From Gammaproteobacteria bacterium (GTDB lineage: Bacteria > Pseudomonadota > Gammaproteobacteria > Pseudomonadales > Ketobacteraceae): a stretch of DNA of 64,000 nt. The notes below the pieces were generated by a model. It was not told the origin of the DNA. It searched no databases and saw only the letters and a program-made list of their open reading frames with translations. Every line of letters starts with the position of its first letter. Position 1 is the first letter of the stretch. Shown here in pieces: positions 1 through 10,800 of the stretch. The stretch lies in assembly GCA_013178375.1 (NCBI GenBank), contig JABLXQ010000010.1, positions 78,394 to 142,393 on the forward strand. Reading direction: 5' to 3'. Both the position numbers and the translations under genes were made by a program.

Positions 1-1142
1 CATAAAAAAGGCCGCAGCGGGTAATACAGGAAAAACAGCGCGGGTGGCAGGGGCAACAGCGCCATGTCGTTCAGCGAAATCGCCATATTGCGCTGCAGAT
101 GAAACAGCCAGAAGGTAGGGCGGTTGCAGAACAGGAACGGCAACAACATGCGGACAGCGTTGCCGGGGTAGCGCGCCTGCTGCAGTGTCTGCTGAATGCC
201 ACTCAACACCCAGCGTGCGCGCCAGCTGGTGCGGCAGGGCACATCCGGCATTGGCGCCTGCAGCAGGCGGTGTGCCAGTTGCAGCGTCACCCACACCACG
301 GGTTCGATGTGCAGCGCGCGGGCCGTATCGATGATCCAGCGCCAGTCCAGCGGCCGTTGCAGCAGCGCGGCAATGTCGGTGAGCCACGACAGCCGCGCCC
401 AGCTGGAATGCGCTGCATGCATGATCAGGTAAAGCGTATTGTGTTCGGCAGTCAGCACCGGAACCGGCACGCCCGACAAGGAAACATGTTCAACGTGATC
501 GAACGGATTGAAGCGTTGCAGCGGCAGAAAATGCGGATTGTTGTCGAAGCGCCAATGCAGTTCCAGCATGGTGCCGTCCCGCTCGTGACGGTAGGTGCAA
601 TCCTTTTTGAACTGGCGATAGTGGTGCAACACCGTGTCTGGCAGGGCTTCACCCGGATAGGTGCGGTGGAAGCCGTTGTCCAGCAGCGCCTGGTGGGTGG
701 CACTCACATCCGCTTCACGTACCAGAATGTCGATGTCTTTGGAAAAGCGGCGGGTGGGGTTGCCATACAACTGCAGCGACAGCGGCACGCCTTTCAGCAC
801 AATGAACGGAATCTGGTGCGAGTTGAACAGGTGGGTCAGTTGCAGGATGTGCACGCCGTGTTTCATGGCCAGTGTGGTGATCTGCTGCTGGCATTGTTGC
901 AGTGCTTTATCCACAGCGTCAGGCAGTTTTGCGCGATGGGGTCCCAACCGCTGCCAGGCCAGTGCGCTGGTGCGGTGCCAGCGCAACTGCTGAATAAAGG
1001 GCTCCCAATCCGTGATGGATTGCGTCAGCCGGTTGAAGTCCGCCGCGTCACCGGGGCCGCTCTGCAGGCTCCAGCACAATAGTGCAAATCCCTGTTGCCA
1101 TTGCGTCTGCACTGATTCTGTTTGTGAAGGCTCGATCATCAT
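1..1142 (-). CDS. Nucleotidyltransferase family protein (NTP_transf_5-like), 3' end cut by the window
   Basis: The minus-strand frame is open from an ATG at 1142 to the window edge, giving at least 380 residues without a stop. The middle of the protein reads IVLKGVPLSLQLYGNP, followed by a DIDILV acidic motif. This is the signature of the uncharacterised nucleotidyltransferase family PF14907, where the two Asp would bind metal. Members of this family are common beside exosortase or exopolysaccharide loci, which fits the exosortase gene 4.5 kb away. Start choice: two ATG codons are adjacent at 1142 and 1139, with a G-rich ribosome-binding stretch just upstream. Substrate unknown. The C-terminus lies outside the window. 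Confidence 0.75.
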   Translation of the reverse strand, partial: MMIEPSQTESVQTQWQQGFALLCWSLQSGPGDAADFNRLTQSITDWEPFIQQLRWHRTSALAWQRLGPHRAKLPDAVDKALQQCQQQITTLAMKHGVHILQLTHLFNSHQIPFIVLKGVPLSLQLYGNPTRRFSKDIDILVREADVSATHQALLDNGFHRTYPGEALPDTVLHHYRQFKKDCTYRHERDGTMLELHWRFDNNPHFLPLQRFNPFDHVEHVSLSGVPVPVLTAEHNTLYLIMHAAHSSWARLSWLTDIAALLQRPLDWRWIIDTARALHIEPVVWVTLQLAHRLLQAPMPDVPCRTSWRARWVLSGIQQTLQQARYPGNAVRMLLPFLFCNRPTFWLFHLQRNMAISLNDMALLPLPPALFFLYYPLRPFL

Positions 1143-1388
1143 TCCCTTGATCCCCCTTTGGTTCCCATTTGAGTGTAGTCAAAACCACGGGAGCTGGGCC
1201 CTATTGTCAGCTTGCCAACAAATCTCTGCCTGAACCTGGGGCTCCGCTCCATCAATCGCCTGAATTTGCAGCGAATTTTCGCACACCTTGCGAACCCCCA
1301 ACCCGGCCCGCCATTTGCAGATCCTGCTGCAGACATCACCAACACCCAGAGAGTGACCCGGGGCTGAGGCAAGGCGGGAGAACAGAGA

Positions 1389-1610
1389 ATGTACGTATGT
1401 GTTTGCAACGCGGTAACGGAACGCCACATTGCGCAGGCAGTGCAGCAGGGCGCGCGCCAGTTGAAGGATCTGCGCCGTGCGTTGCGGGTTAGCGCTGATT
1501 GCGGCCGCTGTGCCCGCTGCGCCCACCAATGTCTGCAAGCCACTCTCACGTCACCCGACCTGGGTCGCGCAGCCGCGCGATTTCCCTCACTGATGCTTGC
1601 GGAGGCCTGA
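1389..1610 (+). CDS. bfd: Bacterioferritin-associated ferredoxin
   Basis: A 73-residue protein beginning MYVCVC, with a CxC pair near residues 4-6 and a CGRC pair near residue 40. This is the 2Fe-2S ligand pattern of Bfd. Bfd docks on bacterioferritin and passes electrons to reduce and release stored iron. The stop codon overlaps the start of the bfr gene (TGATG), so the two are translationally coupled, and a GGAGG ribosome-binding site for bfr lies inside the end of bfd. I could not make out a convincing Fur box upstream. Confidence 0.9.
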   Translation: MYVCVCNAVTERHIAQAVQQGARQLKDLRRALRVSADCGRCARCAHQCLQATLTSPDLGRAAARFPSLMLAEA

Positions 1611-2086
1611 TGAAAGGCGACAAGAAAGTAATCCAGTATCTGAACAAGCAGCTGGTCAACGAGCTGACGGCCATCAACCAGTATTTTCTGCATGCGCGCA
1701 TGTACAAGAGCTGGGGTCTGCTTGCCCTGGGCAAGCACGAATACGCGGAATCCATCGAGGAAATGCATCACGCGGACTGGCTGATCGAGCGCGTACTGTT
1801 TCTGGAAGGGCTGCCGAATCTGCAAAGCCTGAACAAACTGCTGATCGGTGAAAACGTGCCGGAATGTCTGAAAGGGGATCTGCAGCTGGAGCTGGGTTCA
1901 CGCGTCGTGCTGGTGGAGGCGGTTGCCTATTGTGAAAGTGTGGCGGATTTTGTATCCCGCACCATTTTTCAGAAAATCCTGGATGATACCGAGGAGCATA
2001 TCGATTATCTGGAAACCCAGCTCAGCCTGATCGACCAGGTGGGTATCCAGAATTATCTGCAAAGCCAGATGGAAAAACCGTCGTGA
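1610..2086 (+). CDS. bfr: Bacterioferritin
   Basis: A 158-residue bacterioferritin, the usual length. The start is ATG 1610, placed 4 bases after GGAGG and overlapping the bfd stop; longer open frames upstream are bfd out of frame. In E. coli numbering it keeps ferroxidase ligands Glu18, Glu51, His54, Glu94 and His130, and the haem ligand Met52. Position 127, normally Glu, is Thr (sequence DDTEEH). It should form the 24-subunit cytoplasmic iron-storage shell and partner with Bfd. Loss of the Glu127 ligand suggests a weaker ferroxidase centre, as in the haem-binding subunit of two-component bacterioferritins; that part is inference. Confidence 0.93.
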   Translation: MKGDKKVIQYLNKQLVNELTAINQYFLHARMYKSWGLLALGKHEYAESIEEMHHADWLIERVLFLEGLPNLQSLNKLLIGENVPECLKGDLQLELGSRVVLVEAVAYCESVADFVSRTIFQKILDDTEEHIDYLETQLSLIDQVGIQNYLQSQMEKPS

Positions 2087-2104
2087 CGGAATGACCTCTC
2101 CCCG

Positions 2105-3577
<1,473 letters not shown>

Positions 3578-3617
3578 GCAGGAATATGCCTGTGCTGCCT
3601 GAAAATTTGCGCGATTG

Positions 3618-5402
3618 TCACAAAAATGTCATCAAAAGTCTCTTCCGACGATCATGGCAGCGCGCCCGCACCAGCAACCCCATCAGTGCCAGACACGCCC
3701 ACCAGGGCAGGAACGGAATATCGGTATTGGCATCCGGCAGGCTGGACCAGTTCAGTTGCAGCGTGCCCTGGGCGCCATTCTTGCCGTCAATTGCGATACG
3801 GTAGGTGGTGCCCGCAACCGCGTAAAAATCCAGCGCGCTGGTGCCCTGCGCATTGGCATCGTCACTGGCGGCCACCCAGGTCAGGCTGGCCAGATCATTG
3901 CCCTGATAAACCGCCAGCACCGTATCGATGGCGCTGCCGCTGGTGTCGATGACGACATGCACATTGCCGGTGGCCGTCCATTCCAGCCAGACCGACGCAC
4001 CCCCGCTGGCACCGGCATGTTCCGGTTCGCCGTTCTCTGTGCTGGCGTTCAGGTTGTTCAGCGTCAGCGTGCCGTTGGCTCCACTCAGCACCGTGGCATT
4101 GGCAAAGCCATCGTTCGCCGGCGGAACAAACGCCGTCAGGTCCAGGCGCGGCTTGCCGATGCCGTTGCGCGCATCCACCAGGGTGACGCCGCTGTTCGTC
4201 AGGCGGCCCAGACGCGCATCGGGGGAATCGGCGGGATACGCCTGCGCCAGCAACGCCACCGCGCCCGCCACATGGGGCGACGCCTGCGACGTGCCGCCAA
4301 TCGTCATGCCCGCAGTGGTGATCATGGCGCCGGGCGCCAGCAGCGTCAGAAAATTCGCGCTGTTGGAAAAGCAGCCCACCTTGTCGGCGGCAGTGGTGGT
4401 ATCGGTGCAGTTGCTCCAGGCAATGCCGCCGACATTGGCGTCGTACACCGCGCCCACCGACACCGCCCCCGGTGTGCAGGCAGGCATGGCGATGCCGTTG
4501 GTAAAACCGGAATTGCCCGCCGCCATCACCGTGAGCATGCCCGCCGCTTTGGCATTGGCCACCGGTGTGGCAAACGGATTGCCGGACGTGCAGGCGCTGG
4601 TGAATTTGGTGGTGGCCGCCAGGCTGATATTGATGGCGACGATGTTGTACGCCGCCTGATTGGCGATGGCCCAGTTCAGCGCGCTGATGATATCCACCGA
4701 CGAAGCAGATCCGCTGGCATACACGTCCAGCCCGATCACGCGCGCACCGGGCGCCACACTGGCAGCAATGGCCGACACATGGGTGCCGTGGCCGTTGTCA
4801 TCCAGTGCGCCGTCGCTGGTGGCGATGTCCGCGACATAGGGCACGCGGCAGGACGCGGGCGTGCCCGGCGCTGTACAACTGCCGAATTCCGCGCGGGTGT
4901 AATTCACTCCGGTGTCGATCACCACCACCGACCTGTCGCTGCCCTTGATGTGGGAAGCCGTCAGCGCGGGCTGGTCAATCAAAGGCAGGCTTTGATTCAG
5001 CGCCGTGAAAAATCGTTCGTTGGAATAAATCGCCTTCACCTGCGGCGATTGCGCCAGCGCTGCCAGTTCGGCGGGATCGCGAACTTGCACGACGGTCATC
5101 GGCAGATGGCTGAAATCCTGCTGCGGGCGCATGCGGCTGGCATCGCGCTGATCGAGCAGTGCGCGCTTGAGCGAACGCAAGGAATCGGCCCCTGCAGTTG
5201 CAACTGCCACCGGATCAGCTGCGATGGCAGTGTCCAGTTCCAGGATCAGCGTGGTCCACTGCTGGCGGTCGATGGCTTCCACGTCCGCCGGGTGCAGGCC
5301 CGGGTGCCGGCTCATCCATGTTGGCGCGGCCGCCGCCTGCATCGCCAGCGCTCCCAGCAGCAGCCCCGCAACCCACACGCGCAACTGCTGCCAACTGTTC
5401 AT
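3618..5402 (-). CDS. Secreted subtilisin-like (S8) serine protease with C-terminal sorting tail
   Basis: 594 residues from ATG 5402, which has a GAGGAG ribosome-binding site; an in-frame start at 5564 would precede the signal peptide and is unlikely. Residues 1-26 are a signal peptide. The catalytic triad is Asp163 (VVVIDTG), His205 (GHGTH) and Ser372 (GGTSQASPH), with oxyanion Asn297. A PPC-like beta domain follows from about residue 440. The tail reads TDIPFLPWW, then a hydrophobic stretch, then Arg/Lys-rich residues, matching two other proteins in this window. That layout is an exosortase H (IPTL-like) sorting signal, so surface or outer-membrane delivery is inferred. The exosortase gene is divergent, 167 bp away. 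Confidence 0.88.
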   Translation of the reverse strand: MNSWQQLRVWVAGLLLGALAMQAAAAPTWMSRHPGLHPADVEAIDRQQWTTLILELDTAIAADPVAVATAGADSLRSLKRALLDQRDASRMRPQQDFSHLPMTVVQVRDPAELAALAQSPQVKAIYSNERFFTALNQSLPLIDQPALTASHIKGSDRSVVVIDTGVNYTRAEFGSCTAPGTPASCRVPYVADIATSDGALDDNGHGTHVSAIAASVAPGARVIGLDVYASGSASSVDIISALNWAIANQAAYNIVAINISLAATTKFTSACTSGNPFATPVANAKAAGMLTVMAAGNSGFTNGIAMPACTPGAVSVGAVYDANVGGIAWSNCTDTTTAADKVGCFSNSANFLTLLAPGAMITTAGMTIGGTSQASPHVAGAVALLAQAYPADSPDARLGRLTNSGVTLVDARNGIGKPRLDLTAFVPPANDGFANATVLSGANGTLTLNNLNASTENGEPEHAGASGGASVWLEWTATGNVHVVIDTSGSAIDTVLAVYQGNDLASLTWVAASDDANAQGTSALDFYAVAGTTYRIAIDGKNGAQGTLQLNWSSLPDANTDIPFLPWWACLALMGLLVRARCHDRRKRLLMTFL

Positions 5403-5569
5403 CGTTCCACTCCTCTCCACCCCACCCCACTCCACTCCGGTCGTGCAAGGGCGGCAGTGTAGTGGCCCCGGGTGAATGTTTTGATGACGCTCCAGCGCCG
5501 GCATCAAACTGCAAAAAATCTGCAATAGGATGGACACCTTCCATCGGCCACCCGCCCGGGGCACCCGTC

Positions 5570-6109
5570 ATGACCACCGCTTCCACCCACTCACCCGTTC
5601 CCCTGCCGGGCAACCGCTTTGCCCTGCTGTTCATGGCCGCGGCCCTGGTGCTGATAGGCGGCTACCATGCCCTGCCGGTGGCCTGGGTGGAGCAGGGCAT
5701 CGTGCGCTATTTTGCGGTGCTGCCCGGCGCCGCGATCCTGGACTGGCTGACGCCCGGCGTGCAGGTCACCAGCGATCAGACCCGCATCCTGTCAACCCTG
5801 GCCCGGCTGAACGTGCTGCGCGGCTGCGAAGGCACCGAAGCGCTATTGATCCTGTACGCGGCACTGCTGGCGGCGCGGCAATCCTGGCGCGCCACCCTGG
5901 CCGGGCTGCTGCTGGGCACCCTGGTGATATTCCTGTTGAACCAGGTGCGCATCGTGGCGCTGTTTTTCATTGCCGCCCACGCGCGTCAACTGTTCGAACC
6001 GGTGCATGGTTTTGCTGCGCCCATCGCCATATTGTTGGGAGTCTGCCTGTATTTTCTGCTGTGGCTGAAGTGGGCCGGAACTGGCAATCATGATCATGAC
6101 CGTGGCTGA
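5570..6109 (+). CDS. xrtH: Exosortase H-like sorting protease/transpeptidase
   Basis: 179 residues, almost entirely transmembrane. The exosortase catalytic residues are visible in order: Cys86 (RGCEGTE), Arg127 (NQVRIVAL) and His146 (EPVHGF). The small size and the gene neighbour fit exosortase H, which processes proteins with IPTLxxWG-like C-terminal signals. ATG 5570 is the only ATG in the correct frame before the first membrane segment; its ribosome-binding site is weak. The stop overlaps the next gene by 20 bp. Candidate substrates lie on both sides (3618-5402, 7886-11305) and at 39483-40307, all with a D-(V/I)-P-x-x-x-W motif in the tail. Confidence 0.82.
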   Translation: MTTASTHSPVPLPGNRFALLFMAAALVLIGGYHALPVAWVEQGIVRYFAVLPGAAILDWLTPGVQVTSDQTRILSTLARLNVLRGCEGTEALLILYAALLAARQSWRATLAGLLLGTLVIFLLNQVRIVALFFIAAHARQLFEPVHGFAAPIAILLGVCLYFLLWLKWAGTGNHDHDRG

Positions 6110-6701
6110 TGCATTGCCGCCGCGCCTGCGGCCGACACTTCTGATTTCCCTGCTGGCCATCCTGCTGCTGGTGCAGGCGCTGCTGCTGTACCACTGGCGA
6201 CTGGAACTGGCGCAGACCCTGATTCCCTACCTGCAATTGCTGGTGGAGCTGTGCGAGCAGCGTTTTGACGTGGCGGAATTTCAGGTGCTGCACGGCGGCA
6301 ACGAGCAACTGTTCAGCCTGCGCCTGACGGCGGACCATCCTCTGCCCGTGCACGGCCGCGTTCTGCCGGGCATGGATGTGAGCGCCACCACCCTGGTGAC
6401 CCACCTGCTGCTGGACCTGTGGATTTACGGCGCGGTGCTGATCATCGGCATCGCCCTGCTGCCACTGCGCGCTGTCCGCCTGTTGCCGGCGGCGATGGCG
6501 GGATTGGGCCTGCTGCTGTGGCTGGATATTCCACTGGTATTGCTGGGCAGCATCGAAGGACTGCTGCTGCAACATCTGGCGCCCGACCGCCTGGATACCG
6601 ATCCCTGGGTACTGTGGCAACAATTCCTGACCCAGGGCGGCAGAATGGTGCTGGCCCTGGGGCTGGGATTGCTGGTGCTGGGGGTTGGGCGTAAGCGTTA
6701 G
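6090..6701 (+). CDS. Exosortase H-associated membrane protein
   Basis: 203 residues: one N-terminal transmembrane segment (about 15-35), a periplasmic domain of some 80 residues (about 50-105), then three or four more hydrophobic segments. It overlaps the exosortase gene by 20 bp, so the two are co-translated. A small membrane protein in exactly this position is a regular companion of xrtH; its function is not known. It may present substrates or stabilise the enzyme. No catalytic motif is visible. Confidence 0.6.
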   Translation: MIMTVADALPPRLRPTLLISLLAILLLVQALLLYHWRLELAQTLIPYLQLLVELCEQRFDVAEFQVLHGGNEQLFSLRLTADHPLPVHGRVLPGMDVSATTLVTHLLLDLWIYGAVLIIGIALLPLRAVRLLPAAMAGLGLLLWLDIPLVLLGSIEGLLLQHLAPDRLDTDPWVLWQQFLTQGGRMVLALGLGLLVLGVGRKR

Positions 6702-6850
6702 CTGTGCCGGGTTCGCTGGCGACATGAGGACTGCCACGTCGTCAAGTGAATCGACGCAGGCATTTGCCTGTGACTATTATTGGGGTATCGTCCCGCGTGG
6801 GATGCATTCGGGAGCTAGCCATTGGCGGATACAACAAGGGGCGTACCAGC

Positions 6851-7849
6851 GTGAAGCAATACCAGCCCCCTTTCCAGCTCACGCATGCCATGCTGTCGCG
6901 GGTCGCCGATATCGCCACCCTGGTGGGAGCCTGGCAGGCTACCCACAGCCAGGAACTGGTGCCGCAACTGCGCCGTGGCAACCGCATCAGAACTATTCAG
7001 GCGTCGCTGGCCATCGAACAGAACACATTGTCACTGGAACAGGTGACGGCGGTGCTCGACGGCAAGCCGGTATTGGGTTTGCCCCGCGAGCTACAGGAAG
7101 TACGCAACGCCTTTGCCTCCTATGAAGCCATGCCCCACTGGCAACCCCATTCACTGGACGATCTGCTGGCCGCCCATGCCTTGATGATGCGCGGGCTGGC
7201 AGACGACGCCGGCCATCTGCGCAGCGGAGGAGTGGGCATCTATCAGGGGGAGCAACTGGTTCACATGGCGCCACCGGCCAGACAGGTGCCGCGCTTGGTG
7301 GACAACCTGCTGGGCTGGCTTGCCAGCACTGATGCCCATCCTCTGATAGCGTCCTGCGCCTTTCACTATGAATTTGAATTCATCCACCCGTTCAGCGATG
7401 GCAACGGACGCATCGGGCGCCTTTGGCAAACCCTCATCCTGAGCCGCTGGCAGCCCATGCTGGCCTATCTGCCGGTTGAAACCGTGATTCAAAGCCGCCA
7501 GCCCGATTACTACCGTCTGTTGGGCGAGGCCGACCAGGCCGCCGACTGCACCGCATTCATCCTGTTTCTGCTGGACGCCATCCACGAATCCCTGGCCCAG
7601 GCCATCCAATCCAAAACGCCGGTAGAAACGCCGGTAGAAACGCCGGTAGAAACGCCGGTAAAAACCCCCGACCGCATCCTGGCCTTGCTCAAGGCCCGGC
7701 CTGATCTGACCCTGACTGAGGTTGCGCAGGCCATCGGCAAATCCCTGCGGGCCGTAGAGCGGGCCGTGTCCCAGCTGCAGCAGCAGGGCCGGTTGCAGTT
7801 CAGCGGCCCCAGGAAGGGCGGCCGCTGGCAGGTGATTGATCCCGCTTGA
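6851..7849 (+). CDS. Fic-domain protein with C-terminal winged-helix domain
   Basis: 332 residues from GTG 6851, chosen because AAGGGG sits 9 bases upstream and the family begins with a YxPPF...ML segment right there; an in-frame GTG at 6746 is possible. The Fic motif HPFSDGNGRIGR spans residues 179-190, so AMPylation of a protein target with ATP is expected. An N-terminal inhibitory helix (residues 52-57, SLAIEQ) resembles the class II (S/T)xxxE(G/N) motif, with Gln in the last place. Residues about 256-271 are a tandem TPVE linker, then a winged helix (275-320) that probably binds DNA. No antitoxin gene is adjacent. Confidence 0.88.
   Translation: MKQYQPPFQLTHAMLSRVADIATLVGAWQATHSQELVPQLRRGNRIRTIQASLAIEQNTLSLEQVTAVLDGKPVLGLPRELQEVRNAFASYEAMPHWQPHSLDDLLAAHALMMRGLADDAGHLRSGGVGIYQGEQLVHMAPPARQVPRLVDNLLGWLASTDAHPLIASCAFHYEFEFIHPFSDGNGRIGRLWQTLILSRWQPMLAYLPVETVIQSRQPDYYRLLGEADQAADCTAFILFLLDAIHESLAQAIQSKTPVETPVETPVETPVKTPDRILALLKARPDLTLTEVAQAIGKSLRAVERAVSQLQQQGRLQFSGPRKGGRWQVIDPA
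7616..7663 (+). repeat. 12-bp tandem repeat inside the Fic gene
   Basis: Four consecutive copies of ACGCCGGTAGAA (the last has one change, GTAAAA) encode TPVE repeats in the linker between the Fic and winged-helix domains. The unit is a multiple of three, so copy-number slippage would change linker length without breaking the frame. Confidence 0.9.
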
Positions 7850-7885
7850 TCGACAGACTCAATTCCTGGAAGCCGGACGAAAGCG

Positions 7886-10800
7886 CTAACCGCGCCGCGC
7901 CCGCCGGCGTCCCAGCCAGCCCAATCCCAACATCAGCAGCGGATAGGTCCACAGCGGCAGCGGCACATCCTGCTGGCCCGTCACTTCGACATAACCCTCA
8001 CCGTTGGGATTGCGCCCCTGGCTGATCTCGGCGCCGTCGTTCATTCCGTCGCCGTCGGAATCCGCCAGCAGCGGGTTGGTGCCGGTGTCGGTGAGTGACA
8101 GGAACAGGCCCGAACCAGTTTCCTGCTGATCCGTCAGGCCATCGTTGTCGTCATCCGGATCGCAAGTGTCGCCCACCAGATCGAAATCGGCGTCCAACTG
8201 GTTGGGGTTGGCAATGGCAGAGCAGTTGTCCGCTTCGCCACACAGACCATCGCCATCACTGTCGTTGAGTGAATCCAGCGGGCATGCATCAATGCCCGCA
8301 CACATGCCGTCGCCATCTTCATCGTTGAAGGTTTCCGACGGACACGCGTCGCACACATTGCCTTTGTCGTCGCCGTCATCATTCAGTTGATCCGGATTCG
8401 CTGCCGCAGGGCAATTGTCACAGCTATCGGGGATGCCATCGCCGTCGGCGTCGTCCACCAGACTGTCCGCCATCGCCAGGTTGGCCATCAGCAGCAGGCC
8501 CTGGCTGTTGGCGCCGGAGCCCAGTGCTTCCAGAGTGGCGTGACTTGTCACGGGCACCGATGCGGGCAGGGTCACTACTGCTTGCAGCACGCCGGCGGCG
8601 TCTGTCATCGGCATGCCAAGCGCCACTGTTTGCGCGCCCGTTCGCAAGGTCAGCGCCACTGCGTCGTTGGCAGCAAAGCCCTGACCCAATAACCTGTAGC
8701 TCTGACCCGGCACCAGCATGGTTGCCGTCGCGCTGCAGGTGGCGGGTACGTTTTGCGGTATCAGGGTCAGCTGCCCCATGGCGGGCAGGTCCGGATGTGG
8801 CTCGGCCTGCGCCAGCAGCAGGCTGCCGGGCATCGGGTCGGGATTTTTCGGCAGGCCGTTGGGGTAATAGCCGTAACTCCAGTGGCTGCCAATGGACCAA
8901 AGATAATTGTTGATGACCTTGGCGTATTCGAACTGGCCACGGTGATTGGGATGGAACATGCCCTTCAGCAAGAAGTGCCAAGTACCGAAAATCCACTCGC
9001 CATCGTCGCCGCACACACCGTGGCCTTCGAAGTGGTCCTCCACCGATACACTGTGCACGCCCACTTCGGCGGCGGCCTGACGCAGTACCTGGTTTAGCGC
9101 GCGGTTGGCTTGGCGGATCCAGGCTTGTTCGGCGGTGGACAGCTTTGAATCCGATGCAATCTGCGAACGCTCGCACTCGTTGCCACTGAGCAACAAGGGA
9201 TAGTCCATGGCCAGAATGGTGGCGTTGGGCGCTTTGGTCTTGATCTCGCTCAGCGTTGCGATCACCCGTTGCTTCACGACCGGCAGCCACAGCATGGCCA
9301 GCTCTCCCAACTCGATGTCGGAATGGGGGGCGAACGGTTTCAGATCGTTGCAGTGATCATGGATCATGCAGTACTGCAGGATTTTTGCGAAGAATGCATC
9401 GTTGCCGCCGATGGTGATGGTGATCAGGTCGTTACTGTCATTCACCTGGCTGGGAATGGCTTGGGGCGGCTCACCGTATTGCCCTTCGCCAGCTTCCTGC
9501 ACGTTGTAAGTGGTGGCGCCCGTGCAGGCGTAAAAATTCAAGGCGCCATCACTGCGGTGTTCAATCGGTATCAGACTGCCTGGCGCCATGATGTAAGCGG
9601 AATAGGCGAAGTAAGAACGGTTGCAGCCTTTGGGCAGAGGGATCAGTTCGAGATTGAACAATTCCAGATTGATGCCGATGCTGTCGGGACCCCAGTCCTT
9701 GCCAAACTCGCCCCGGAACGGCGGCACGCCTTCACCAGAGGAATAAGAATCGCCCAGGGCGACATAATTCAACCCGTCCGACTGCCGTGTATAAGTAACC
9801 TGATAGCCGCCCACCTGTTGTGCGTGGTAGCTGCGAACCAGGAACGTATAGGTGCCGGTTGCCGGTGCGGAATTCAACGCGATATTGCTGTACGCGTTTT
9901 GCAGCACCGTGCCCGTGGGGGAATACAGCGTCAGATAAAGCGTGATGTTGCTGGTGGCGGCAAGATCGATGCTGTCACCGGCCCGGGCATAAAACGTATA
10001 GCTGTCCAGATCGCCGGCTGTCAGGCTGGGTGAAATCGTGGCGCCATTGCCCAGCGCACCATGTTCGTTGGCGCCGGGCGCCTTGATGAAATGCAGATCG
10101 TAATTGCCGGTTTGCTCGGCGTGGTAGCTGCGCATTGTCACCGTATAAGTGCCGTTCTGACCTAACGTGCGGGAAATAACGTTGTAGGAATTTTCCAGCA
10201 CGGTGCCGTTGGGCGCGTACAGTGTCATGTACAGCGTTGTGTCGCTGGCTGCGGACAACACGATGCTGTCCCCCGAGTTGGCATTGAACGTAAAACTGTC
10301 GATATCGCCGGGTGCAAGAGATTCCGTTAGCATGCCGCCATTCGGCAGCGCACCATGCTCGTTGGCACTGGGCGCCTTGATGAAATGCAAATCGTAATTG
10401 CCGGTTTGCTCGGCGTGGTAACTGCGCATTGTCACCGTATAAGTGCCATTCTGACCTAACGTGCGGGAAATGACGTTGTAGGAATTTTCCAGCACGGTGC
10501 CGTCGGGCGCGTACAACGTCATGTACAGCGTTATGTCGCTGGCTGCGGACAGCACGACGCTGTCCCCCGAGTTGGCGTCGAACGTAAAACTGTCCAGATC
10601 ACCGGCAGAAAGCGCTCCTGTCACCATATCGCCATTGGGAAGCGCGCCATGCTCATTGGCACTGGGTGCCTTGATGAAATGCAGATCGTAATTGCCGGTT
10701 TGCCCGGCATGGTAGCTGCGCATTGTCACCGTATAGGTACCGTTCTGGGCCAGCGTGCGGGAAATGATGTTGTAGGAATTTTCCAGCACGGTGCCGTTGG

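Noticed and set aside
99..1082. 327-codon plus-strand frame
   Set aside because: It is the antisense of the nucleotidyltransferase gene, whose own frame has recognisable motifs.
3615..5462. 615-codon plus-strand frame
   Set aside because: Antisense of the S8 protease; Arg/His-rich composition and no domain.
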